Shown here: one piece after another, positions 32,745 to 41,534 of the stretch
Position numbering within the stretch: the first letter of the stretch is position 1
Layout: every line of letters begins with the position of its first letter
Source of the DNA: Streptomyces roseoviridis
Lineage (GTDB): Bacteria; Actinomycetota; Actinomycetes; Streptomycetales; Streptomycetaceae
Direction of reading: 5' to 3'
DNA length: 64,000 bases
Assembly: GCF_039535235.1 (NCBI RefSeq)
Contig: NZ_BAAAWU010000001.1
Span: 6,885,001-6,949,000, forward strand
Program-made: the position numbers and the translations under genes
The notes under the pieces: generated by a model
What the model saw: only the letters and a program-made list of their open reading frames with translations
Told to the model about the DNA's origin: nothing
Databases searched by the model: none

Positions 32745-32784
32745 GGGGCGGGGGCCCGGCTCTTCGGAGCCGGGCCCCCGCCCC
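32745..32784. terminator. Strong bidirectional terminator with TTCG tetraloop
   Basis: Bases 32745-32762 and 32767-32784 are perfectly complementary over 18 bp and are closed by a TTCG loop. It lies between the rightward SDR gene and the stop of the leftward small gene at 32794, so it can end transcription both ways. It is a natural right border for the cluster region. Confidence 0.85.
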
Positions 32785-32793
32785 CGTGTGCTG

Positions 32794-33015
32794 TCAGGCG
32801 CCCACGCCGAGCACGGCCAGGTTCAGCGCGCGCATGTCGGGGACGGGCGGGAGCTCGTGCGGCTCCTCGCCCCGGCCCTCGTACAGCGCCGGGACCGGGC
32901 GCAGACCGTCGACGCCGCCGGCGGCCCAGGGCGCGTCCGTCGGGGGGAGGGACAGCACCATGCGGCGGCCGTCGGGGAGGTCCGTGGTGACGGGGGTCGC
33001 TGCGTGCGACTGCAT
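32794..33015 (-). CDS. Small hypothetical protein (73 aa)
   Basis: The start ATG at 33015 has AGAAGAG ahead. The sequence (MQSHAATPVTTDLPDGRRMV at the N-terminus, a Pro-rich middle with LPPTDAPWAAGG, and MRALNLAVLGVGA at the end) has no Cys, no clear membrane segment and no family that I recognise. Codon use fits a real gene, and the terminator right after its stop supports transcription. It is divergent from the betaine operon. It could be a small regulatory or secreted peptide; nothing in the sequence decides. Confidence 0.5.
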   Translation of the reverse strand: MQSHAATPVTTDLPDGRRMVLSLPPTDAPWAAGGVDGLRPVPALYEGRGEEPHELPPVPDMRALNLAVLGVGA

Positions 33016-33267
33016 GGGCGGCTCTTCTCTGTGAAGTGGTGCATGCGTCGGCGGTGATCGCCCTCGTCCTGTGGGACGCGTCACCGCGGCGGCAGGTTCC
33101 TTCACCCCCCGCAACTTGAGAAGTATGTCCCTTTTAGTGCCGCCTTGGGGCGTGAAGCAGGCCACTCTCCGTCATGTTTTCCGCATGGTTCCCGTGGCTC
33201 AGGGCAGGGGGCCCGATCGCCGGGCGACCGGCAGGGGGAACTCGAGGAACGGAAGGCAAAACCCGAC

Positions 33268-34776
33268 GTGACGGCAGCACAGCAGACCATCCATGTGGGT
33301 GGAGAGTGGCGCGCGGCCCTGTCCGGCGCCACGCGCGAGATCATCGACCCCGTCGACGCGACCACCTTCGCGGTCGTCGCGGAAGGCGGCGTCCCCGACA
33401 CGGACGACGCCGTGGCCGCGGCGCGTGCCGCGTTCGACGACGGCACCTGGCCGCGTACGCCGGTCGCCGAGCGGGCCGCCCTGCTGCGGCGCGTCGCCGA
33501 CCTCCTCCAGCGGGACCGCGAGCGGATCGGCGCCCTGGAGAGCCAGGACGCCGGCAAGACGCTGGAAGAGGGCCGCATCGACGTCGACTGCGTCCGCGAC
33601 GCCTTCCGCTACTTCGCCGACCTCGTCGAGAGCGACAGCGACGGACGGGTCGTCGACGCCGGGTCCGACGAGATCCACAGCGTCGTCGTGCACGAGCCGG
33701 TCGGCGTCTGCGCCCTCATCACGCCCTGGAACTACCCGTTGCTCCAGGCCAGCTGGAAGATCGCCCCCGCCCTCGCCGCCGGCAACACCTTCGTGATCAA
33801 GCCCAGCGAGATCACCCCGCTCAGCACCGTCGTGCTGATCGAACTGCTCCTGGAGGCCGGACTGCCGCTCGGCGCGGCCAACATCGTCACCGGCCCCGGC
33901 GACACCGTCGGCGCCCGCCTCGCCGAGCACCCCGATGTCGACCTCGTCTCCTTCACGGGCGGCCTCGTCAGCGGCACCAAGGTCGCCAGGGCGGCCGCCG
34001 ACAGCGTGAAGAAGGTCGCCCTCGAACTGGGCGGCAAGAACCCCAACGTCGTCTTCGCCGACGCCTGTTCCACCCCCGAAGGCTTCGACACCGCCGTCGA
34101 CCAGGCCCTCAACGCCGCCTTCCTGCACAGCGGCCAGGTCTGCTCGGCCGGCTCCCGGCTCATCGTCGAGGAGTCCCTCCGCGAGCGCTTCGTCGCCGAA
34201 CTCGCCCGCCGCGCCGCCCTGATCCGGCTCGGCCGCGGCACCGACGAGGGCGTCGAGTGCGGACCGCTGGTCTCCGCCGCCCAGCTCGCGAGGACCGAGG
34301 AGTACGTCGCCTCCGCCCTCGGCGAGGGCGCCGTCCTGCGCGCCGGCGGCGAGAAGCCGGCCGGCCCCGGCTACTTCTACCGCCCCACCGTCCTCGACCG
34401 CTGCCACCGCCGCATGCGGGTCGTCCGCGAGGAGGTCTTCGGCCCGGTCCTCACCGTCGAGACCTTCCGCACCGAGGACGAGGCCGTCGCCCTCGCCAAC
34501 GACACCGAGTTCGGCCTCGCCGGAGCGGTGTGGACCTCCGACGACGAGCGGGCCCGCCGGGTCGCCGCCCGGCTGCGCCACGGCACCGTCTGGATCAACG
34601 ACTTCCACCCCTACCTGCCGCAGGCGGAATGGGGCGGCTTCGGCAAGTCGGGCATCGGCCGCGAGCTCGGCCCCGGCGGTCTCGCCGAGTACCGCGAGGC
34701 CAAGCACATCTACCAGAACCTCGCCCCGCGCCCCGTGCGCTGGTTCGCGGGCGAGACGCAGAAGGACCAGGCATGA
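33268..34776 (+). CDS. betB: Betaine-aldehyde dehydrogenase-type aldehyde dehydrogenase
   Basis: The protein has 502 residues. Aldehyde dehydrogenase motifs: CALITPWNYPLLQASWKIAP, KPSEITPLSTVVL, the base Glu in VALELGGKNPNVVFADA, the catalytic Cys in FLHSGQVCSAGSRL, and EEVFGPVLTVETF. GTG start at 33268 with GGAAGG ahead. It should oxidise betaine aldehyde to glycine betaine with NAD(P)+. The next gene, whose ATG overlaps its stop, encodes the matching choline oxidising flavoprotein, and a betaine/choline-type ABC importer follows. This makes an osmoprotectant or choline-use operon. Confidence 0.88.
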   Translation: MTAAQQTIHVGGEWRAALSGATREIIDPVDATTFAVVAEGGVPDTDDAVAAARAAFDDGTWPRTPVAERAALLRRVADLLQRDRERIGALESQDAGKTLEEGRIDVDCVRDAFRYFADLVESDSDGRVVDAGSDEIHSVVVHEPVGVCALITPWNYPLLQASWKIAPALAAGNTFVIKPSEITPLSTVVLIELLLEAGLPLGAANIVTGPGDTVGARLAEHPDVDLVSFTGGLVSGTKVARAAADSVKKVALELGGKNPNVVFADACSTPEGFDTAVDQALNAAFLHSGQVCSAGSRLIVEESLRERFVAELARRAALIRLGRGTDEGVECGPLVSAAQLARTEEYVASALGEGAVLRAGGEKPAGPGYFYRPTVLDRCHRRMRVVREEVFGPVLTVETFRTEDEAVALANDTEFGLAGAVWTSDDERARRVAARLRHGTVWINDFHPYLPQAEWGGFGKSGIGRELGPGGLAEYREAKHIYQNLAPRPVRWFAGETQKDQA

Positions 34777-36299
34777 ACGACCAGCACCTGTACGACTACG
34801 TCGTCGTCGGCGGCGGCACCGCCGGCTCGGTGATCGCCTCCCGGCTGACCGAGAACCCCGACGTCAGCGTCGCCGTCATCGAGGGCGGCCCCAGCGACGT
34901 GGGCCGCGACGACGTCCTCACCCTGCGCCGCTGGATGGGCCTGCTCGGCGGGGAGCTGGACTACGACTACCCCACCACCGAACAGCCCCGCGGCAACTCC
35001 CACATCCGGCACAGCCGCGCGCGGGTGCTCGGCGGCTGCTCCTCGCACAACACCCTCATCGCCTTCAAGCCCCTGCCCTCCGACTGGGACGAGTGGGCCG
35101 AGGCCGGTGCCGAGGGCTGGGACGCGGCGGCCATGGACCCGTACTTCGCCCGGCTGCGCAACAACATCGTCCCCGTCGACGAGGCCGACCGCAACGCCAT
35201 CGCCCGCGACTTCGTCGACGCCGCCCAGGCCGCGCTCGGCGTCCCGCGCGTCGAGGGCTTCAACAAGCAGCCCTTCCACGAGGGCGTCGGCTTCTTCGAC
35301 CTCGCCTACCACCCCGAGAACAACAAGCGGTCCTCAGCCTCCGTCGCCTATCTCCACCCCTTCCTGGACCGGCCCAACCTCCACATCGCCCTGGAGACCT
35401 GGGCGTTCCGCCTGGAGTTCGAGGGCACCCGCGCCACCGGCGTGCACGTCCGCACCAAGGACGGCGAGGAACACGTCGTACGCGCCCGGCGCGAGGTCCT
35501 GGTGTGCGCCGGCGCCGTGGACACCCCCCGCCTGCTGCTCCACTCCGGCATCGGGCCCCGCGCCGACCTGGAGAAGCTGGGCATCCCCGTCGTGCACGAC
35601 CTGCCGGGCGTGGGGGAGAACCTGCTCGACCACCCCGAGTCGGTCATCGTGTGGGAGACGCACGGCCCGATCCCGGAGAACTCCGCCATGGACTCCGACG
35701 CCGGACTCTTCGTCCGCCGCGACCCGCAGTCCGAGGGACCGGACCTGATGTTCCACTTCTACCAGATCCCCTTCACCGACAACCCCGAGCGGATCGGCTA
35801 CGAACGCCCCGCGCACGGAGTGTCGATGACGCCCAACATCCCCAAGCCGCGCAGCCGCGGCCGGCTCTACCTGACGAGCGCCGACCCCGAGGACAAGCCC
35901 GCCCTCGACTTCCGCTACTTCACCGACGAGGACGACTACGACGGCCGCACCCTCGTCGACGGCATCCGCATCGCCCGCGAGATCGCCGCGAGCGAGCCGC
36001 TGGCCGGCTGGCTCAAGCGCGAGGTGTGTCCCGGCCCCGAGGTGACCTCCGACGAGGAACTCAGCGCCTACGCCCGCCAGGTCGCGCACACCGTCTACCA
36101 CCCCGCCGGCACCTGCAAGATGGGCGCCGCCGACGACGAGCTCGCCGTCGTCACACCCGACCTGAGGATCCGGGGCCTCGACGGCATCCGGATCGCCGAC
36201 GCGTCCGTCTTTCCGACCATGACCGCCGTCAACCCCATGATCGGCGTGCTCATGGTCGGCGAGAAATGCGCCGACCTGCTGGGAGGCACGACCCGATGA
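34773..36299 (+). CDS. betA: GMC-family choline dehydrogenase/oxidase
   Basis: The protein has 508 residues. It has the N-terminal FAD motif YDYVVVGGGTAGSVIASRL, the GMC signature HSRARVLGGCSSHNTLIAFK, the second signature CAGAVDTPRLLLHSGIGP, and the catalytic His region HTVYHPAGTCKMGAADDE with the closing ADASVFPTMTAVNPMIGVLM. It oxidises choline to betaine aldehyde. It is coupled to betB (ATGA at 34773) and to the ATPase gene (ATGA at 36296). The substrate is supported by context rather than by a unique motif. Confidence 0.87.
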   Translation: MNDQHLYDYVVVGGGTAGSVIASRLTENPDVSVAVIEGGPSDVGRDDVLTLRRWMGLLGGELDYDYPTTEQPRGNSHIRHSRARVLGGCSSHNTLIAFKPLPSDWDEWAEAGAEGWDAAAMDPYFARLRNNIVPVDEADRNAIARDFVDAAQAALGVPRVEGFNKQPFHEGVGFFDLAYHPENNKRSSASVAYLHPFLDRPNLHIALETWAFRLEFEGTRATGVHVRTKDGEEHVVRARREVLVCAGAVDTPRLLLHSGIGPRADLEKLGIPVVHDLPGVGENLLDHPESVIVWETHGPIPENSAMDSDAGLFVRRDPQSEGPDLMFHFYQIPFTDNPERIGYERPAHGVSMTPNIPKPRSRGRLYLTSADPEDKPALDFRYFTDEDDYDGRTLVDGIRIAREIAASEPLAGWLKREVCPGPEVTSDEELSAYARQVAHTVYHPAGTCKMGAADDELAVVTPDLRIRGLDGIRIADASVFPTMTAVNPMIGVLMVGEKCADLLGGTTR

Positions 36300-37381
36300 A
36301 CACACCGCACTCCATGACCCCGCCGCCCACCGCCGCCGGCCCCGTCTTCTCCGTACGGAACCTGTGGAAGGTCTTCGGCCCCAAGGCCGAGCGCGTGCCC
36401 GCCGACCCGGAGCTCGGCGCCCTCGACGCCGCCGGGCTGCGCGAACGCACCGGCTGCACCGCCGCCGTGCGCGACGTCTCCTTCGACGTCCGCAAGGGCG
36501 AGGTCTTCGTGGTCATGGGCCTGTCGGGCTCCGGCAAGTCGACCCTCGTCCGCTGTCTGACCCGGCTCATCGAGCCGACCTCGGGCACCGTCGCCATCGA
36601 CGGCGAGGACGTGCTGTCCATGGACACCGGCCGGCTGCGCGAACTGCGCCGCCACCGGGCGGCGATGGTGTTCCAGCACTTCGGACTGCTGCCGCACCGC
36701 ACGGTCCTCGACAACGTCGCCTACGGCCTGGAGATCCAGGGCGTCGGACGCGCCGAACGGCGCGAACGCGCCGCCGAGTTCGTCAGCAAGGTCGGCCTGG
36801 ACGGCATGGAGCACCGCACCCCGGGCCAGCTGTCCGGCGGCCAGCAGCAGCGCGTCGGCCTGGCCCGCGCCCTCGCCGTCGACCCCGAGGTCCTGCTGTT
36901 CGACGAGCCGTTCAGCGCCCTCGACCCGCTCATCCGCCGGGACATGCAGGAGGAGGTCGTCCGCCTGCACCGGGAGGAGGGCCGCACCATGGTCTTCATC
37001 ACGCACGACCTGAGCGAGGCGCTGAAGCTCGGCGACCGCATCGCCCTGATGCGCGACGGGCGGATCGTGCAGCTCGGCACGCCGGAGGAGATCGTGGGCG
37101 CTCCCGCCGACGACTACGTACGGGACTTCGTCCGGGACGTGCCGCGCGAGCAGGTGCTGACCGTCCGCTCGGCGATGCGCCCCGCCCTCGCGGACGAACG
37201 CGAGACGGGACCCGCGCTCGCCCCCGGCGCCACCGTCCACGAGGCCATCGAGGCCGTGGCCCGGACCGGCCAGAACGCCCGGGTCGTCGAGGGCGGCCGG
37301 TGCCTCGGCGTGGTCGACCACGCGGGACTCCTGGGTGTGGTCGCCGGGGTACCGGCGGCGACGGCGAAGGCGGTGGCCTGA
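36296..37381 (+). CDS. Glycine betaine/proline-type ABC transporter ATPase (ProV/OpuAA-like)
   Basis: The protein has 361 residues. The ABC motifs are VVMGLSGSGKSTLVRCLTRL, LSGGQQQRVGLARAL, VLLFDEPFSALDPLIRRDMQ and VFITHDLSEALKLGDRIALM, with QHFGLLPHRTV at the Q-loop. The first 60 residues include the KVFGPKAERV start typical of ProV. The C-terminus keeps only one CBS-like unit (VHEAIEAVARTGQNARVVEG), where longer relatives have two that sense ionic strength. It energises import of a quaternary ammonium osmoprotectant or choline for the two enzymes upstream. Confidence 0.9.
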   Translation: MNTPHSMTPPPTAAGPVFSVRNLWKVFGPKAERVPADPELGALDAAGLRERTGCTAAVRDVSFDVRKGEVFVVMGLSGSGKSTLVRCLTRLIEPTSGTVAIDGEDVLSMDTGRLRELRRHRAAMVFQHFGLLPHRTVLDNVAYGLEIQGVGRAERRERAAEFVSKVGLDGMEHRTPGQLSGGQQQRVGLARALAVDPEVLLFDEPFSALDPLIRRDMQEEVVRLHREEGRTMVFITHDLSEALKLGDRIALMRDGRIVQLGTPEEIVGAPADDYVRDFVRDVPREQVLTVRSAMRPALADERETGPALAPGATVHEAIEAVARTGQNARVVEGGRCLGVVDHAGLLGVVAGVPAATAKAVA

Positions 37382-37452
37382 TGTACTCCCACACCACCTG
37401 GCCCCCGCCGTGCGGCCGCACGACCGGCGACGCCGGGCGGTGGCGCCGATGA
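37381..37452 (+). CDS. 23-residue linker ORF between ATPase and permease genes
   Basis: The ATG at 37381 shares bases with the ATPase stop (TGATG). The TGA at 37450 shares bases with the permease ATG at 37449 (ATGA). The peptide starts MYSHTTWPPPC and has no evident domain. It may carry ribosomes from one gene to the next and keep the subunits in step. It could also be chance, since the only well-supported facts are the two overlaps. Confidence 0.35.
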   Translation: MYSHTTWPPPCGRTTGDAGRWRR

Positions 37453-39515
37453 CCGTCACCGCCACCCCCGCCTCCTCCGGCCGCCGGACACCCCCCGGTG
37501 CCGCCGGGTCCGCCGACGCCCGAACGGCCACCGCCGACGCCCGGAAGGCCACCGAGAGCACCGAGGGCACGAACGGCACCACCCGCCCCACCGGCATCCG
37601 CCTCGCCGCGGCGCACGCGCTCACGCGCCACCGCGGCCTGCTGATCGGCGCCGGCACCGCCGCGGCGCTCCTCCTCGGAGCCGCCCTGCTCGGCACCGGC
37701 TCCTGGCCGGCGTCCCTCGCCGTCGACCTGTCCGGACCGCTCGGGCGCGCCAGCGACTGGATCATCGACAACCGTGACAGCCACCCGCTGTTCCTCTACT
37801 TCCTCGGCCACGTCAGCAACCTCGTGGTCGTGTCCGTCCGCGCCGTGTACCTGGTGCTGCTCGCCCTCGGCTGGGCCGGCGTCACCGCCGCCGCCGGCCT
37901 CGTGGCCTGGCGGGTCGCGGGCGTCCGGCTCGCGCTGACCTCCGTCGCCGCCTTCGCCGTGTGCGGACTGCTCGGCATGTGGGTGCCCACCATGCAGACG
38001 CTCGCCCTGATGGTGGTCGCCGTCGCCGCCTCCGTCCTGCTCGGCGGCCTGCTCGGGCTCGCCGCCGGCCTGTCCGACCGCATGCACCGCGTCCTGCGCC
38101 CGGTCCTCGACACCATGCAGGTGCTGCCGGCGTTCGCGTATCTGCTGCCCGTCGTCCTGGTCTTCGGCATCGGCGTGCCCGCGGCCGTCCTCGCGACCGT
38201 CGTCTACGCCGCCCCGCCCATGGCCCGGCTCACCGCGCTCGGCCTGCGCGGCGCGGACGCCGGCGTCATGGAGGCCGCCGCGTCCCTCGGCGCCACCGGC
38301 CGGCAGCGGCTGCTCACCGCCCGGCTGCCGCTGGCCCGCAAGGAACTCCTCCTCGGCGTCAACCAGTCCATCATGATGGCCCTCGGCATGGCCGTGATCG
38401 CCTCCGTCATCGGCGCGGGCGGCCTCGGCGACCGCGTCTACCAGGCGCTCGCGTCCGTCGACGTCGGCGCCGCGCTCGCGGCCGGCGTGCCGATCGTGCT
38501 GCTCGCCGTCGTCCTCGACCGGGTCACCGCCGCGGCGGGCGGGCGGATCGGCGCCGCCCCGCGCCGCCGCGCCGGACTCGTCCGGGCCGCCGGCCTCCTC
38601 GGCGTCGCCGCCGTCGCCGTCGCCGGGCGCCTCGCCGACCGGCTCGCCTGGCCCGACGCGTGGACGGCGGACGTCGCCGAGCCCGTCAACCGGGCCGTCG
38701 ACTGGATGACCGGCCACCTCTACACCGGTGTGCCCCTCGTCGGCGGCACCGCCGACTGGGCCGGCCGCTTCACCACCTGGGTCCTCAACCCGCTGCGGGA
38801 CGCGCTGCAGTGGCTGCCCTGGTGGACGGTCCTGCTGGCCGTCGGCGCCCTCGCCCTGCTCATCGGCACCTGGCGCACCGCCGCCACCGCCGTCCTCGCG
38901 ATGGCCGCGATCGGTGTCCTCGGTGTCTGGGACCCGGCGCTCGACACGCTGTCCCAGGTCCTGGCCGCCGTCGCCGTCACGCTGCTGCTCGGCTTCGCCC
39001 TCGGTGTCGCCGCCGCCCGCAGCACCCGGCTCGGGCGGGCCCTGCGACCGGTGCTCGACGTCTTCCAGACGCTGCCGCAGTTCGTCTACCTCATCCCCGT
39101 GGTCGCCCTGTTCGGCGTGGGCCGCGCCCCGGCGGTCGCCGCCGCCGTGGTCTACGCGCTGCCCGCGGTCGTGCGGATCACGGCCCAGGGCGTGCGCGCG
39201 GTGGACCCGGCCGCGATGGAGTCCTCGCGCTCGCTCGGCGCGACCGGCCGCCAGCAGCTCTTCCAGGTCCAGCTTCCGCTCGCCCGGCCCGCCCTGCTGC
39301 TCGCCGCCAACCAGGGCGTGGTCCTGGTCCTCGCCGTCGTCGTCATCGGCGGTCTGGTGGGCGGTGGCGCGCTCGGCTACGACGCGGTCTTCGGCCTCGC
39401 CCAGGGCGACCTGGCGACCGGCCTGGTCGCCGGTGCCGCGATCGTCTGCCTCGGCCTGATGCTCGACCGCGTCACCCAGCCGACGGAACGCGCACTCGCC
39501 GGAAAGGGGGCCTGA
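37449..39515 (+). CDS. Fused double permease of a glycine betaine-type ABC transporter
   Basis: The protein has 688 residues from the ATG at 37449; frames upstream are Arg-rich and unlikely. After a low-complexity N-terminus (about 50 residues) it carries two complete ProW-like halves. The first has VLPAFAYLLPVVLVFGIGVP and the EAA loop EAAASLGATGRQRLLTARLP. The second has TLPQFVYLIPVVALFGVG and ESSRSLGATGRQQLFQVQLP. Each half has about six membrane segments, so one chain replaces a permease homodimer. It works with the ATPase upstream and the binding lipoprotein downstream. Confidence 0.88.
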   Translation: MTVTATPASSGRRTPPGAAGSADARTATADARKATESTEGTNGTTRPTGIRLAAAHALTRHRGLLIGAGTAAALLLGAALLGTGSWPASLAVDLSGPLGRASDWIIDNRDSHPLFLYFLGHVSNLVVVSVRAVYLVLLALGWAGVTAAAGLVAWRVAGVRLALTSVAAFAVCGLLGMWVPTMQTLALMVVAVAASVLLGGLLGLAAGLSDRMHRVLRPVLDTMQVLPAFAYLLPVVLVFGIGVPAAVLATVVYAAPPMARLTALGLRGADAGVMEAAASLGATGRQRLLTARLPLARKELLLGVNQSIMMALGMAVIASVIGAGGLGDRVYQALASVDVGAALAAGVPIVLLAVVLDRVTAAAGGRIGAAPRRRAGLVRAAGLLGVAAVAVAGRLADRLAWPDAWTADVAEPVNRAVDWMTGHLYTGVPLVGGTADWAGRFTTWVLNPLRDALQWLPWWTVLLAVGALALLIGTWRTAATAVLAMAAIGVLGVWDPALDTLSQVLAAVAVTLLLGFALGVAAARSTRLGRALRPVLDVFQTLPQFVYLIPVVALFGVGRAPAVAAAVVYALPAVVRITAQGVRAVDPAAMESSRSLGATGRQQLFQVQLPLARPALLLAANQGVVLVLAVVVIGGLVGGGALGYDAVFGLAQGDLATGLVAGAAIVCLGLMLDRVTQPTERALAGKGA

Positions 39516-39516
39516 G

Positions 39517-40479
39517 ATGGCCCGCACACGCCTCGCGGCACTCCTTGCCGCGGCCGCCCTGACGGCCGGGCTCACCGGCTGCGGCGCCGCCGACATGACC
39601 CGCCAGTCCTCCCCGTACGCCGACGCGAAGGGCGCCCGCACGGTGACCCTGTCCGTCCAGTCGTGGGTGGGCGCGCAGGCCAACGTCGCCGTCGCCCGCC
39701 ACCTGCTGGAGCACGAGCTCGGCTACCGGGTCGACACCGTCCAGATCGACGAGGTCCCCGCCTGGGACGCCCTCAGTCAGGGCCGGGTGGACGCCATCCT
39801 GGAGGACTGGGGCCACCCGGAACAGGAGAAGCGGTACGTCGACGACAAGGGGACCATCGCGCGGGGCGGTGACCTCGGGGTGACCGGCCACATCGGCTGG
39901 TTCGTGCCGACGTACTTCGCCGAGCAGCACCCGGACGTCACCGACTGGAAGAACCTGAACAAGTACGCCGACGCCTTCCGCACCGCGGAGAGCGGCGGCA
40001 AGGGCCAGCTCATGGACGGCTCCCCCTCCTACGTCACCAACGACAAGGCGCTCGTGGAGAACCTGGACCTGGACTACCAGGTGGTGTTCGCGGGCTCCGA
40101 GGCGGCGCAGATCACCCAGATCAAGCAGTTCGCCAAGGAGAAGAAGCCGTTCCTGACCTACTGGTACAAGCCCCAGTGGCTGTTCGAGAAGGTCCCCATG
40201 ACGGAGGTGAAGCTGCCCGCCTACACGGAGGGCTGCGACGCCGACCCGGCGAAGGTGGCGTGCGCCTATCCGCACACCCCGTTGCAGAAGTTCCTCAACG
40301 CCCGTTTCGCGGAGGGCGGCGGCGACGCGGCGGCCTTCCTGAAGAAGTTCCGCTGGACGACCGAGATGCAGAACGACGTCGCCCTGATGATCGCGGAGCA
40401 GAAGCTGTCGCCGGAGGAGGCGGCCGACCGCTGGGTGAAGGCCAACGAGGCCACCTGGCGGACCTGGCTCCCGTCCTGA
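39517..40479 (+). CDS. Glycine betaine/choline-type substrate-binding lipoprotein
   Basis: The protein has 320 residues. A lipoprotein signal ends in LTAGLTGCGAAD with Cys at the lipobox, so it should be anchored to the outer face of the membrane. The mature part matches the OpuAC family: VTLSVQSWVGAQANVAVARH, GRVDAILEDWGHPEQEK, and aromatic residues (GWFVPTYF, TYWYKPQWLFEK) of the type that form the cage for a trimethylammonium group. It starts one base after the permease stop and ends the operon. Confidence 0.9.
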   Translation: MARTRLAALLAAAALTAGLTGCGAADMTRQSSPYADAKGARTVTLSVQSWVGAQANVAVARHLLEHELGYRVDTVQIDEVPAWDALSQGRVDAILEDWGHPEQEKRYVDDKGTIARGGDLGVTGHIGWFVPTYFAEQHPDVTDWKNLNKYADAFRTAESGGKGQLMDGSPSYVTNDKALVENLDLDYQVVFAGSEAAQITQIKQFAKEKKPFLTYWYKPQWLFEKVPMTEVKLPAYTEGCDADPAKVACAYPHTPLQKFLNARFAEGGGDAAAFLKKFRWTTEMQNDVALMIAEQKLSPEEAADRWVKANEATWRTWLPS

Positions 40480-40512
40480 CACGGGTGCCACCGCTGCGGC
40501 TCCCCGCCTGAC

Positions 40513-40557
40513 ACGGGTGCGGCGGCCCGGACCGCGCGCCCGGACCGCCGCACCCGT
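40513..40557. terminator. Stem-loop between convergent genes
   Basis: ACGGGTGCGGCGG (40513-40525) pairs perfectly with CCGCCGCACCCGT (40545-40557), 13 bp. It lies between the end of the betaine operon and the stop of the leftward gene at 40575. The 13-mer CTGACACGGGTGC also occurs twice here (40475 and 40508), a small duplication at the operon end. Confidence 0.7.
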
Positions 40558-40574
40558 CGTGGCGGGTGCCCGCC

Positions 40575-41282
40575 TCACTTCGACACGACGAAGTCCAGGG
40601 CGAAGCCCGACGCGGTCGTCCAGTAGGTGACGAGCTGGCCGTCGTCCGCGTACAGGGTGCTGACCGGCATCGGCACCTCGACCGGCTCGCCCAGGCGACT
40701 GCCCGGCTTGCCGCCCTGCAGGGTGAGGCTGATGCTCTTCGCCTCGTACTCGTCCCGGGCGCCCCCGCTGACCAGCAGGGCCGCATGGGCCTCGTCCCCC
40801 GGGGCGAGGGCGACCGGCTTCCCCGGGTCCGGGTCGCTGTCCTTGATCACCGGGACCGTGGTCCGCGCCTCCGCACCGAGCCGCACGAGGGGATGGCGGT
40901 ACAGCTCGCACGTCGTGTCGCCCGTGTTCTGGACGGTGATCAGGAGGTGCCTGGCCTCCTTGCTGTCCGCGGGCTCCTTCACGGCGGAGACCGCGAGGTG
41001 CTCCGTCGTGCAGGCGGCGCCGTTGCCGGCGCCGGTGCCGTTGCCACCGGTCCCGCCGGAGCCGTCCGAGGTGGCGCTCGGCTTCGGCGAGGCCGTCGCG
41101 TCCGGCGTGGCCGGCGCCGATCCGCCCGGCCTCGCCGAACTCGACGCGCTCGCCCGGTCCGACGGCGCGGCCGTGGCCGCGTCCCCGGCCGCGTCCGGCC
41201 CGCAGGCGGTGGCCCCGAGCAGCGCGGCGATCACCGCGGCCCCGACGGCCCAGGACTTCCCGGCAGGAGTGTGCGTGTTCAT
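40575..41282 (-). CDS. DUF4232-type lipoprotein
   Basis: The protein has 235 residues. A lipoprotein signal (VGAAVIAALLGATACGPDAA) is followed by a Ser/Thr/Pro/Gly-rich linker of about 65 residues. Next comes an immunoglobulin-like beta domain with two cysteines (GAACTTEHLAVSAV and TGDTTCELYRHPLVRL), the layout of the DUF4232 family common in Streptomyces. It is probably exported and membrane-anchored. The function of the family is unknown. It is divergent from the oxidoreductase at 41535. Confidence 0.82.
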   Translation of the reverse strand: MNTHTPAGKSWAVGAAVIAALLGATACGPDAAGDAATAAPSDRASASSSARPGGSAPATPDATASPKPSATSDGSGGTGGNGTGAGNGAACTTEHLAVSAVKEPADSKEARHLLITVQNTGDTTCELYRHPLVRLGAEARTTVPVIKDSDPDPGKPVALAPGDEAHAALLVSGGARDEYEAKSISLTLQGGKPGSRLGEPVEVPMPVSTLYADDGQLVTYWTTASGFALDFVVSK

Positions 41283-41534
41283 GATGTTTCCCCCGTGGTC
41301 GGCCGCGAGCGGCCCCTCTCGACTCGTGCTCTCCCTCAGGGTCTGCGTTCGAGCGTCCTCCGCGACACCCCCGCCCGGAGAGCTGTTACCCAGGAGGTAC
41401 AGGGAAGGGTCGATTCCGACTCGCTCGGCGCGGTGCCGGGCCGCGACCGCCCCCCACGCCCGCCGGGCGCGGGCTTCACACAGTGTTCACGCGGACCCGG
41501 AATGTCCCCACCGCCGCGGCGGGTTGCGGCGTAC

